64,000 nt of DNA, from assembly GCA_964581175.1 (NCBI GenBank), contig CAZONI010000009.1, forward strand, positions 21,038 to 85,037, given 5' to 3'. The notes beneath the pieces were generated by a model that had not been told where the DNA came from, did not search any database, and saw only the letters and a program-made list of their open reading frames with translations. The stretch's first letter is position 1. Each line of letters starts with the position of its first letter. Below, piece by piece: positions 7,999-15,584 of this stretch. The translations under genes were made by a program, and so were the position numbers. The DNA is from B46-G9 sp964581175 (GTDB taxonomy: Bacteria > Desulfobacterota > DSM-4660 > Desulfatiglandales > Desulfatiglandaceae).

Positions 7999-8458
7999 TT
8001 TCTGTCCTTTTTCTCTCCGGGTTGCTGTTGTCTATGATTCGTATGGCATCCCCTTTTCGTATTTTCCCCCCGTGGAGTACTCTTCCGAATATGCCTTCCC
8101 TGGGCATGATGCAGTCCCCGGCCCTGTAATAAATTGCACATCGGGTATGGCACTCCTTGCCGATCTGGGTGATCTCGACAACGGCGGAATCTCCCAGCTT
8201 CACAAGGGTTCCGATTGGGACCTGAAGCCAGTTGATGCCGCTGGTAGCAATATTTTCGGCAAAATCACCGAAGCCCACATCGAGCCCCCTTGCCTGGGCC
8301 TTTTCGATGCTTTCCGCTGCCAAGAAGCTCACCTGTCTGTGCCACGGTCCGGCATGGGCATCACCCCGAAGGCCATGGTCAAAGACGAGCTCAGCCGCTT
8401 CCACAGGCTCTTTGGGCGTTCCTTTCTTCCTGCTCACAGCAATTGATACGATCTCCAT
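7976..8458 (-). CDS. MOSC domain-containing protein
   Basis: About 160 residues, a stand-alone MOSC (molybdenum cofactor sulfurase C-terminal) domain. Visible blocks: 'DHGLRGDAHAGPWHRQVSFL', 'FAENIATSGINW', 'VEITQIGKECHTRCAIYYRAG' with the conserved Cys, and 'REGIFGRVLHGGKIRKGD'. MOSC proteins are proposed to bind sulfur on the Cys and pass it to metal-sulfur cofactors. The start is either the ATG at 8458 or an in-frame GTG at 8479; neither has an ideal ribosome site. It lies between a Sec-rhodanese and a ThiS-like carrier, which is a coherent sulfur-transfer context. Confidence 0.82.
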   Translation of the reverse strand: MEIVSIAVSRKKGTPKEPVEAAELVFDHGLRGDAHAGPWHRQVSFLAAESIEKAQARGLDVGFGDFAENIATSGINWLQVPIGTLVKLGDSAVVEITQIGKECHTRCAIYYRAGDCIMPREGIFGRVLHGGKIRKGDAIRIIDNSNPERKRTESAGGDRD

Positions 8459-8488
8459 CTCCCTGCTTTTCCCTTGCACTCTATCGAG

Positions 8489-8896
8489 TCACTTGTTTTC
8501 CGTGGGAAGATGCGCGTTGTTCCACGCATTCCACCCCCCCTTGAGCGCGAAAACCTTGGGATATCCCGCCTTGATGAATTCTTGTGCCACACGGGCACTC
8601 GTGGCTTCGTGGTCTCAGGCGCAGTAAAAAACAAGCGTCTTCTCCTTAGGATATTTGTTCATCCAGTCCTTTACGTTAAAGGGGTCTTCCCTTTTTGCTC
8701 CCTTGATTTTAAGCTTGCTGTCATTCCAGTCATACGGGAGTCGGACATCCACCACGATCACATCGAGCTCTCCCAAAATCTTGTTCAATGATTCTTCCGA
8801 TATCCTCTTCACATCCTGTGCATTTGATGTCCCAATGCCGGCGAACAGCGCAGCCACGAAAAGTATCAGCGTTCCCCACATGACTCTCTTTCTCAT
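8489..8896 (-). CDS. Secreted rhodanese-like selenoprotein (in-frame UGA at residue 94, motif C-A-Sec)
   Basis: Read through one UGA (8615-8617) the frame gives 135 residues and ends at 8489. The N-terminus (VMWGTLILFVAALFAGIG then TSNAQ) is a signal peptide. The rhodanese fold follows: 'LNKILGELDVIVVDVRLPYD', 'TLVFYCA-U-DHEATSARVAQ' and 'FIKAGYPKVFALKGGWNAW'. C92 occupies the usual catalytic Cys position with Sec at +2. Everything after the UGA is good rhodanese sequence in the same frame, and a hairpin with loop AGUGCCCG begins 9 nt after the UGA. Rhodanese-related selenoproteins are a known bacterial class. The gene follows the Sec-rhodanese/cytochrome fusion by 114 bp and precedes MOSC. 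The main alternative is termination at the UGA to give a 93-residue stub. Confidence 0.85.
8586..8605 (-). promoter_or_regulatory. SECIS-like hairpin downstream of UGA in the small rhodanese
   Basis: On the coding strand GCCAC pairs with GUGGC, with a G-U closing pair, around the loop AGUGCCCG. The hairpin starts 9 nt after the UGA at 8615-8617. Bacterial selenocysteine insertion elements are short hairpins in this position with a G/U in the loop. The hairpin overlaps codons for TSARV, so part of its conservation could be coding constraint. Confidence 0.6.
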
Positions 8897-9010
8897 TCCA
8901 TTCTCCTTTCTTGTGCTTACCGTTTGTCACCCCGCAGAAAGTCTTCGATCAAAACCGGGAAAAGGGTCTTCTTCCCATCACTGGTACCGGAAAGGAGCAA
9001 GACCTCCTGT

Positions 9011-10651
9011 TCACTGGTTTGATACGTTTTTCTTCATCCGGGCCTTCCAGCGCAGGTCCGCGGCCATCTCCTTGATCTCACTCAGGGCCTGTTCCATCTC
9101 ACCCAACCCGGACCAGAACGCATAGGTTGGATTTCCGTGAAAGGCCCCGTGAAACGCCCGCATGCGGCATTGTCCAAACATGCGCCAGAGCTTTATCTCG
9201 ATGCTCCTTGGATTCTTCAAAGGGGCCATGAAATCGGGAAACGGCTGCTTATACCCTTCCGGCTTTTGAAGGGTGCCGTCTTCGTAGAGAGCGGCAACAA
9301 CGCCAATGGCCTGGGCCATGAGGAGATCGGTCTTCCGGATCATTCGATCTCCCTTGTCGAGTTCCTCCTCTGCAAAGGAGATGGTGTGGCACCCGCTGCA
9401 ACCCACGAGCATCTTTTTCCGTTCGTTTTTCCAGCCCGCATCTGTCTGGCGGAATACACTCCTCCGCTTCATGACCTTCATACTGGGCGTGGGTTTCCCT
9501 TCGGGATCCGTTAATCCCAGTGCACGAAATATCGTCCCGGATGCTGCAATCCATTCCTTGTCGTCCTTCATCTCCAGACGCACCCCCAGGAAACCCCATG
9601 ATGTTCTCACCTCATGATCGCCCTCTCCCATGTGACAGGTCTGGCAGGTAGGCGCGGAGGTCGATTTTGGAAGGATGCCCATCTGCTTGAGCGCAAATCG
9701 GACTCCGTGTTTGGAGCCGGAATACATCTCCCATTGCGCATGGTCCGCACCGCTGTGACAGGTCTGGCATGCCTGGGGCTGCTGGGCCTCCTTTTTGAAA
9801 AAAGTATGCCGCGTGTGGCACACGTCACAGGAGGCCATGCCGAACCCGGCGCCCTTTTTCAACAGCTTTCTGATATCCCTTCTTGATTTGAGCCCGATCC
9901 GGTGACAACTCACACAGTCCTTGGTGCCTTCGAGAGAGCTCATGGACTTCCAGTGGGCCGTGGGCAGGGCCTGCATCGCATACCAGGCTTCCGCATGCTT
10001 TCCCGCCGTGAACTGATCCCCTTGCACCTGATGGCACTGGATGCACCGGTCCGGGGTCACGGCCCGCGCCTTCGCGACGTCTTCTTCGGAAGAATGATAG
10101 TCGCCGTGGCATACGGAGCAGGTAACGTCCTTCTTGCTGTGCTTGCTGAGTCTCCAGTCAGAGACGATGTCAGGAGTAACGCTCTCATGGCAGGCGACAC
10201 ATTCTCTCCTGATATTCCATTTTTTTTCGAGGGGCAGCTTGGCCTCGACCCAGCCATGATATCCGCCCTTAAGCGCATACACTTTCGTAAAACCGAGCTC
10301 TTTCAGTTGATGTGCCACCCGGGCACTGGTGGACTCAGCCGGTCATGCTCAGTACAAAATGATTGTTTGGTCCTTTTTGTACTTATGGGCCCATGACTGC
10401 ACCTTATCCGGGTCCTCACGGACAGCGCCCGGGAGTTTGTCAAGGCTCTCCTTGAACTGCGGGGTCAGCCGCACATCTATGATAACGGGTGGCGGGACCT
10501 CTCCCCGGAGTTTATGGCACTGTTTCGCAGAGATCCGGGGCACATCAGGATAAGGGATCGGCATCTCATCGCTGCAGATTCCCTGAACCGGAGTGAACAA
10601 GAAGACGAATCCGAAAAGAAAGCCTAGAAAAACGGAACCGGTGGGTCTCAT
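9011..10651 (-). CDS. Rhodanese fused to HAO-like octahaem cytochrome c; two in-frame UGA (Sec-Ala-Sec)
   Basis: Reading through UGA codons at 10349-10351 and 10343-10345 gives 546 residues from the ATG at 10651 (AGGAG site). A signal peptide (residues 1-27) leads into a rhodanese domain: 'VIIDVRLTPQF', then 'TIILY-U-A-U-PAESTSARVA' (U101, U103) and 'GFTKVYALKGGYHGW'. From residue 130 follows a cytochrome with eight CxxCH motifs, in order CVACH, CSVCH, CIQCH, CVSCH, CDVCH, CQTCH, CQTCH, CSGCH. 'QWEMYSGSKHGVRFALKQMG', 'SWGFLGVRLE' and 'AFHGAFHGNPTYAFW' place it in the hydroxylamine-oxidoreductase-like octahaem family. U101 replaces the rhodanese catalytic Cys. A periplasmic enzyme coupling sulfur or selenium transfer to multihaem redox chemistry is likely; the substrate is unknown. 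Confidence 0.85.
10315..10332 (-). promoter_or_regulatory. SECIS-like hairpin downstream of the double UGA
   Basis: CCACC pairs with GGUGG around the loop AGUGCCCG, starting 10 nt after the second UGA (10343-10345) and 16 nt after the first. The loop matches the loop in the neighbouring rhodanese gene. Whether one hairpin can serve two UGA codons six bases apart is an open question. Confidence 0.55.
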
Positions 10652-10705
10652 TTTCTCCTCCGAATCTGCCGGCAAAGGATGTCCGATAATCTTGCTAACC
10701 AAATA

Positions 10706-10734
10706 ATCATACGGTAGTCGAGTTTTCAGGTCAA
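10706..10734 (-). promoter_or_regulatory. Sigma-70-type promoter of the Sec-rhodanese operon
   Basis: TTGACC (10734-10729), 17 bases, TATGAT (10711-10706) reading toward the fusion gene, whose ATG is 55 bases downstream of the -10. Spacing and both hexamers are close to consensus. This would be the promoter for the whole minus-strand set down to the ThiS-like gene. Confidence 0.55.
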
Positions 10735-11064
10735 CAGAATAACCGCCGGTGCATCTAACCGGGGACCGGAGACAAGCGTTGTGGTATCAAAGCATACCAT
10801 CACATTTTGTTTGCGTCTCCCCCACAAAAAATTTAGTATCGAATACACTGGGGTCAGATGGAAAGGGCTCGTTTGTTCCAGTATCTCCAGAGTGACTATA
10901 CTGACCTAGATTGCCTAAAGTGCCTGGAGTTGAGGAATTTCTTTTCATTCTATTGAATAGAAAAATGATGTTTTCCATTAACTCTAGATCACTTTGTCAC
11001 TTTGGCCTCTTTCCTCGCCCTGGGACAAATTTTTTCAATGAGCAACACATCAGGGAGGTGCGGA
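10735..11064. other. Intergenic, divergent region
   Basis: A non-coding stretch of about 330 bases between the divergent Sec-rhodanese operon and the PPOX gene. Apart from the minus-strand promoter at its left edge I see only AT-rich sequence and no convincing small gene or hairpin. Confidence 0.5.
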
Positions 11065-11466
11065 ATGGATCGGCAAAAACTTCTGGAGGTTTTCAACAAA
11101 CAACCTCGAATCGGAACGCTCAGCACGGCAAACGCAAAAGGAGAAGTCAATGTGGCCGTCTTCGGTTCCCCGCAGATGATTGATGAAAACACCGTGGTCA
11201 TGGGCATTGGAGAGAACCGTTCTTTCAGTAATCTCCGTGAGAATCCCCGGGCGGTCTTCATCGTTCTGGAACCGGGGGAAACCCTGATGGACTGGAAAGG
11301 CGCCAGGGTATACCTGGAGGCGCTGGACATCGAGACAGGGGGCGGGTTCTACGATCAGATCAGAGACAATATTGCCAAGACCTCCGGGGAGCTGGCAGCC
11401 AGAATGATTCACGCCGCTATCCGTTTCCGAATCACCGAAGTGAGACCGATCGTAGACCTTGGGTGA
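11065..11466 (+). CDS. Pyridoxamine 5'-phosphate oxidase-family (split-barrel flavin-binding) protein
   Basis: 133 residues, start at 11065 behind GGGAGG. The opening 'MDRQKLLEVFNKQPRIGTLS' then 'VNVAVFGSPQMIDENTVVMG' and 'SFSNLRENPRAVFIVLEPG' is the FMN-binding split barrel of small PPOX-like proteins. These bind FMN, F420 or haem. Nothing fixes a true pyridoxamine phosphate oxidase role, and similar short proteins in anaerobes are uncharacterised. The next gene, OsmC-like, lies 73 bp downstream on the same strand, suggesting a shared stress or redox function. Confidence 0.75.
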   Translation: MDRQKLLEVFNKQPRIGTLSTANAKGEVNVAVFGSPQMIDENTVVMGIGENRSFSNLRENPRAVFIVLEPGETLMDWKGARVYLEALDIETGGGFYDQIRDNIAKTSGELAARMIHAAIRFRITEVRPIVDLG

Positions 11467-11539
11467 CCGGCCTGGTTGTCACGGTCGCCGTTCAGGGTCT
11501 ACCATGAAAATATATGACGAAAGGAGAACACAGGAGTAC

Positions 11540-11938
11540 ATGAAAAAAGCAGTATTGGACGTATCATTTCCGGGAGGAAAGCGAGTTGACGCGAAAATCG
11601 GGGAATTTGTGGCAAAGACAGATCAATCAATTGCTTATGGGGGTGACGCTTCCGCACCGGAGCCATTCCAGTTGTTTCTGGCCTCCCTTGCCACCTGTGC
11701 GGGTATTTACGCGCTCAATTTCTGCCAGGCCCGTAAGATAGAAACGGACGGCATGTTCCTGACTATGGAATGTGATTGGGATGAGGAAAAAAAGAGGTAT
11801 GAAAAGTTTTCAATCAACCTCAGACTGCCGGAGGATTTTTCTGAAAAATACAGGAAGGCGGTCATTAAGGCTATGGACCTCTGTGCGGTCAAGAAACACA
11901 TGATCGACCCGCCTGAATTCGAGGTAACCACTTCCTGA
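11540..11938 (+). CDS. OsmC family protein
   Basis: 132 residues starting at the ATG at 11540, which has AGGAG five bases before it; earlier in-frame ATGs lack a good site. The OsmC/Ohr fold is recognised by 'GGDASAPEPFQLFLASLATC' with the first reactive Cys and 'AMDLCAVKKHMIDPPEF' with the second. These two cysteines reduce organic hydroperoxides in OsmC/Ohr proteins, using lipoyl or thioredoxin-like donors. It is cytosolic and follows the PPOX-family gene. Confidence 0.85.
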   Translation: MKKAVLDVSFPGGKRVDAKIGEFVAKTDQSIAYGGDASAPEPFQLFLASLATCAGIYALNFCQARKIETDGMFLTMECDWDEEKKRYEKFSINLRLPEDFSEKYRKAVIKAMDLCAVKKHMIDPPEFEVTTS

Positions 11939-12044
11939 CCCGGCGTACCTTAAAATCCAAGGTATGCAATTCATAACCAGGAGAGTGACTCTCCTCTTGC
12001 AGAAAGGGAGGTCTTGGGTAACCCTCCGAGGACGCCCAGGAAGT

Positions 12045-12207
12045 AGGCCTTTTCTGGAGTGACTGGTGAGATGGCGCCGTCTTTTCGTGACTTATCAGTG
12101 GGGGAACCCGCAGCTCGACGCAGTCGAGAATGCGGAGGGGGTAGTAGCTATCCCACGCTGATAAGTCACAGAAAAGACCAGCCCGGAGCCTCGGAACGGA
12201 AGAAAAA
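12045..12207. repeat. Dispersed palindromic repeat, copy 1
   Basis: About 160 bp in the 358 bp gap between the OsmC and HisHF genes. It contains an inverted repeat, CTTTTCGTGACTTATCAG at 12081-12098 against CTGATAAGTCACAGAAAAG at 12158-12176, enclosing a small perfect hairpin CTCGAC-GCA-GTCGAG. The outer ends (GGCCTTTTCTGGAG and AGAAAAAGCTTCC) are also roughly inverted. Copies 2 and 3 lie at 15371-15545 and 24378-24480. No coding capacity. The rest of the gap shows nothing. Confidence 0.85.
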
Positions 12208-12296
12208 GCTTCCTTTCTGAGCCTCACGCTCATCCGGACTCTTGAGCAGCGAAGAACGGAAAAACCGGGTGAACTTAAAACGAATAAGGATTGAGG

Positions 12297-13880
12297 ATGA
12301 TAACGCTTTTGGATTACGGCGCCGGCAATGTGAGGAGTCTTGTCAACGCCTTAAAGAGCCTCGGTGAGGAGGTCAGCTTCGTCCGGAGACCCGAGGATAT
12401 CCTTTCAGCGGGAAAGCTGATATTTCCCGGCGTCGGCGCATTCGGCAGCATGATGCGGGTCCTCTACGAAAAGGATTATGTAAGACCGCTCAAAATCTAC
12501 CTCGAATTCAACCGGCCATTCCTGGGAATTTGCATAGGATTACAGGCACTTTTCGAGAGAAGTGAAGAGGAAGAATTCGGGGTCCAGGGCCTCGGGTTCA
12601 TTCGCGGTTCGGTAAGGCGCTTCGATGTGAGGCTCTCCGTGCCTCACATCGGATGGAACGGTCTCTCTGCGAAAAAACCCTCCAGGATCCTTAACGGCCT
12701 TTCGGGGAGTGAAAAGTTCTACTTTGTCCACTCCTATCACGTCGCTCCCGAAGATGATGAGGTTGTCCTGAGCACCACTGACTATGGTTATCCCTTCGTC
12801 AGCAGTATTCAGAAAGGCAATGTCATAGCCACCCAGTTCCACCCGGAAAAGAGCGGGAGCGCGGGACTGGGGCTCCTCAAGAATTTTCTGGAGGCTGACA
12901 CCGTCGAGGCCCAACCCCCGGATTTGCAGAGACCGACCAGGCTTGCAAAACGGATCATCGCCTGCCTGGACGTCCGGTCCACCGACCACGGAGACCTCGT
13001 GGTGACGAAAGGAGATCGGTACGACGTCCGGGAAAGCGGCCAGGTCAGGAACCTCGGGAAACCGTTAGAACTGGCGAGACGTTATTATGAAGAAGGAGCC
13101 GACGAGATTACCTTTCTGAATATCACGGGTTTCCGGGACTTCCCTTTAGAAGACATGCCGATGCTGGAAGTACTGAAACAGACCTCAACAAACGTGTTCG
13201 TTCCCCTGACCATCGGCGGGGGAATCCACGACTACGCGGATGTGAACGGACGAACCTATTCTGCACTGCAGGTCGCATCAGAGTATTTTCGGTCCGGCGC
13301 AGACAAGGTTTCCATTGGCAGTGACGCCGTGCTGATCGTGGAGGACTATCTGAAAACGGGGAGAAAAACAGGCAAAAGCGCAATCGAGCAGATTTCCTGG
13401 GTTTACGGCAGCCAGGCCGTCGTCATTTCCATCGACCCCAGGAGAGTGTACGTGAAATCGCCTGATGAGACCGCGCATCCTGTCATCGAGACCAGTCAGC
13501 CGGGAGCGAACGGGGAGCGCTATTGCTGGTACCAGTGCACCATCAAGGGGGGACGTGAAGCGAGGGACGTGGATGCGATTACGCTGGCCGGGGCATGCGA
13601 AGAACTCGGGGCCGGCGAGATTCTCCTCAACTGCATTGATCGCGACGGCACAAACCTGGGATTCGATATTGAACTGATAAACGCGGTGAAGAAAGCGGTG
13701 ACCATCCCGGTCATTGCCTCCAGCGGGGCGGGTTCCGTCGAGCACTTCTACGAAGTATTTACTCAGACTTCTGCCGAGGCCGCGCTTGCAGCAGGCATCT
13801 TTCACCGGAAAGAGGTTCCCATCAGCGCGGTCAAGGAATACCTGCAGAAACATAACGTGGAGATTAGAGAGTCAAAGTGA
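12297..13880 (+). CDS. hisHF: Fused imidazole glycerol phosphate synthase HisH-HisF (eukaryote HIS7 type)
   Basis: 527 residues. Residues 1-205 are the class I glutamine amidotransferase HisH: nucleophile Cys about residue 79 in 'FLGICIGLQALFE', and His-Glu in 'TQFHPEKSGSAGLG'. Residues 210-527 are the HisF barrel with catalytic Asp in 'IIACLDVRSTDHGDLVVTKG' and 'VISIDPRRVYVKS'. Long insertions such as 'ETSQPGANGERYCWYQCTIK' and 'LNITGFRDFPLEDMPMLEVL' match the fused fungal and plant enzyme, not two-gene bacterial HisH and HisF. It makes IGP and AICAR in histidine biosynthesis. No other his genes are present. I start at the ATG at 12297; a TTG lies six bases before. Its 3' end overlaps the convergent nfnB by 17 bp. 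Confidence 0.9.
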   Translation: MITLLDYGAGNVRSLVNALKSLGEEVSFVRRPEDILSAGKLIFPGVGAFGSMMRVLYEKDYVRPLKIYLEFNRPFLGICIGLQALFERSEEEEFGVQGLGFIRGSVRRFDVRLSVPHIGWNGLSAKKPSRILNGLSGSEKFYFVHSYHVAPEDDEVVLSTTDYGYPFVSSIQKGNVIATQFHPEKSGSAGLGLLKNFLEADTVEAQPPDLQRPTRLAKRIIACLDVRSTDHGDLVVTKGDRYDVRESGQVRNLGKPLELARRYYEEGADEITFLNITGFRDFPLEDMPMLEVLKQTSTNVFVPLTIGGGIHDYADVNGRTYSALQVASEYFRSGADKVSIGSDAVLIVEDYLKTGRKTGKSAIEQISWVYGSQAVVISIDPRRVYVKSPDETAHPVIETSQPGANGERYCWYQCTIKGGREARDVDAITLAGACEELGAGEILLNCIDRDGTNLGFDIELINAVKKAVTIPVIASSGAGSVEHFYEVFTQTSAEAALAAGIFHRKEVPISAVKEYLQKHNVEIRESK

Positions 13881-15279
13881 GATTGGCGTGCATTGCCTTT
13901 GCGGCTTTTCTGCCGTCGCCCATTGCCCGAATCACGCTCGCACCCCAACCCACGATATCTCCTCCCGCATACACCCCCTCGCGGGATGTTGCCATGGTCT
14001 CCTCGTCCACAACGAGATATCCTCTCTTGTCTATCTCAAGGCCCGGTGTAGTTGAAGCAATCATGGGATTGGGCCGTTGTCCGATTGCCACAATCACCGT
14101 ATCCACATCCAGAACATGTTCCGAGCCATCAACCGGGATGGGACGCCTCCTTCCGGAAACATCCGGCTCAGCGAGCTCCATGTGAATGAGCTGGATGGAA
14201 ACCACATTCCCGGCATCGTCACCAACTAACCCGACGGGAGCTTTCAGAAAATCAAACCGCAGGCCTTCTTCTTCTCCGTGGCGAATCTCTTCAGCCCTTG
14301 AGGGCATTTCCTCCCGCGATCTCCTGTAAATAACGGAGACATCCGTTGCCCCCAGTCTGAGAGCCGTCCTGGCTGCGTCCATGGCCACGTTTCCCCCGCC
14401 AATAACCGCAATCCTCTTTCCGAAGCGCGTCGGAGTATCCCATTCCGGGAACCTGTAGGCCCGCATGAGATTGGAACGCGTAAGAAATTCATTTGCGGAA
14501 TAGACTCCGATGAGATTTTCTCCCGGGATTCCCATGAAAATGGGGGCGCCCGCCCCAATCCCGATAAAGACCGCCTCATGCGAGTGGAGCAAATCGTCTA
14601 CGGTCAGGGTCCGGCCGATAATCTGATTCACCTTTATCTCAACCCCCAGCCTGCTGAGAGATTTGATTTGTTCGGCCACGATGGCTTTTGGCAGTCTGAA
14701 CTCCGGGATGCCGTAAACAAGCACTCCACCGGGTTCATGGAGCGCCTCATAAATAGTGACTTCATGGCCCAGTTGGATCATGTCCGCGGCGACCGTCAAC
14801 CCCGAAGGACCTGACCCCACAATCCCGACACTCATGCCCGTAGGAGGTGCTTTATCCGGAAGGACTTCCCCGTGCTCCCTCTCCCAGTCCGCAACAAAGC
14901 GTTCCAGATTTCCAATACCAACGGAAGTTCCTTTCTTTCCGATCAGGCAGGGGCCCTCGCACTGGTCGACTTGCGGACAGACTCTTCCGGTTATCGCGGG
15001 GAGTAGATTTCTTTCCTTTACAAGCTTCACGGCACCTCGAAAATCTCCTGCGTTGACCCTGGCAACGAAACCGCCACAGTCAATCCCCACCGGACACCCG
15101 CCTTTGCAGGGCCGGTTCCTGCAATCAAGACAGCGCCCTGCCTCATCCTTTGCCTGTTCCACGGTATACCCCAGAGGGACTTCCCCGAAATCCTTCACCC
15201 GGTCATCCGGGGCCCTCTCCTCCACCGGAACCCGTTCAGGCCGAATCTTCCTCTTGTTCCCCTTCTTCTCCAAGCCCAT
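13864..15279 (-). CDS. nfnB: NfnB-like flavoprotein (NADPH-dependent glutamate synthase small-subunit family)
   Basis: 471 residues. The N-terminal Fe-S domain has 'AGRCLDCRNRPCKGGCPVGI' and 'CPQVDQCEGPCLIGKKG'. Then come the FAD motif 'SVGIVGSGPSGLTVAADMI', the NADPH motif 'RIAVIGGGNVAMDAARTALR' and the C-terminal 'GVYAGGDIVGWGASVIRAMGDGR'-type FAD motif (given here in part). With NfnA upstream it should form the electron-bifurcating NADH-dependent ferredoxin:NADP+ oxidoreductase; older names are GltA or SudA. Glutamate synthase is unlikely because no large subunit is nearby. The gene is separated from nfnA by 305 bp occupied by a palindromic repeat. Confidence 0.85.
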   Translation of the reverse strand: MGLEKKGNKRKIRPERVPVEERAPDDRVKDFGEVPLGYTVEQAKDEAGRCLDCRNRPCKGGCPVGIDCGGFVARVNAGDFRGAVKLVKERNLLPAITGRVCPQVDQCEGPCLIGKKGTSVGIGNLERFVADWEREHGEVLPDKAPPTGMSVGIVGSGPSGLTVAADMIQLGHEVTIYEALHEPGGVLVYGIPEFRLPKAIVAEQIKSLSRLGVEIKVNQIIGRTLTVDDLLHSHEAVFIGIGAGAPIFMGIPGENLIGVYSANEFLTRSNLMRAYRFPEWDTPTRFGKRIAVIGGGNVAMDAARTALRLGATDVSVIYRRSREEMPSRAEEIRHGEEEGLRFDFLKAPVGLVGDDAGNVVSIQLIHMELAEPDVSGRRRPIPVDGSEHVLDVDTVIVAIGQRPNPMIASTTPGLEIDKRGYLVVDEETMATSREGVYAGGDIVGWGASVIRAMGDGRKAAKAMHANLTLTL

Positions 15280-15584
15280 ACCTCATTTCGAATCAATGGT
15301 GAACATCAAATGAATGAGTCTCTCCCCACAGAGCAGGCTGCATCGGGCGACACCAGAGAGAGCTCAGGGGGAAGCCTTTTCTGGAGTGACTGGTGAGAGG
15401 GCACCGTTTTTTCGTGACTTATCAGTGGGGGAACCCACAGCTCGACGAAGTCGAGAATGCGGAGGGGGTAGCTATCCCACGCTGATAAGTCACTGAAAAG
15501 ACCAGCCCGGAGCCTCCAAACGGAAGAAAAGGCTTCCCCCTGAGCATGGTGATTCGATAGATACCGACTTTTCCACGCTCCGGA
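15280..15584. other. Intergenic between the Nfn subunit genes, filled by a repeat
   Basis: 305 bases between the two Nfn subunit genes. Most of it is repeat copy 2. No promoter or ribosome site is evident beyond the short GAGGT before nfnB. Confidence 0.7.
15371..15545. repeat. Dispersed palindromic repeat, copy 2
   Basis: The most symmetric copy. Outer arms are GGAAGCCTTTTCT and AGAAAAGGCTTCC. Middle arms are TTCGTGACTTATCAGTGGG and the complement of CCCACGCTGATAAGTCACTGAA. The inner hairpin is CTCGAC-GAA-GTCGAG. The whole element can fold into one long cruciform. Very high similarity to copy 1 over its length. Confidence 0.85.

Noticed and set aside
10343..10351. Reading the rhodanese/cytochrome locus as two separate genes or a pseudogene split by stop codons
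   Set aside because: Both parts are in the same frame, the bases between encode good rhodanese sequence, the cytochrome part alone has no signal peptide, and the neighbouring gene has the same interruption at the same motif.
13864..15279. Glutamate synthase small subunit as a functional name
   Set aside because: No large subunit is nearby, and an NfnA-type partner is encoded upstream.
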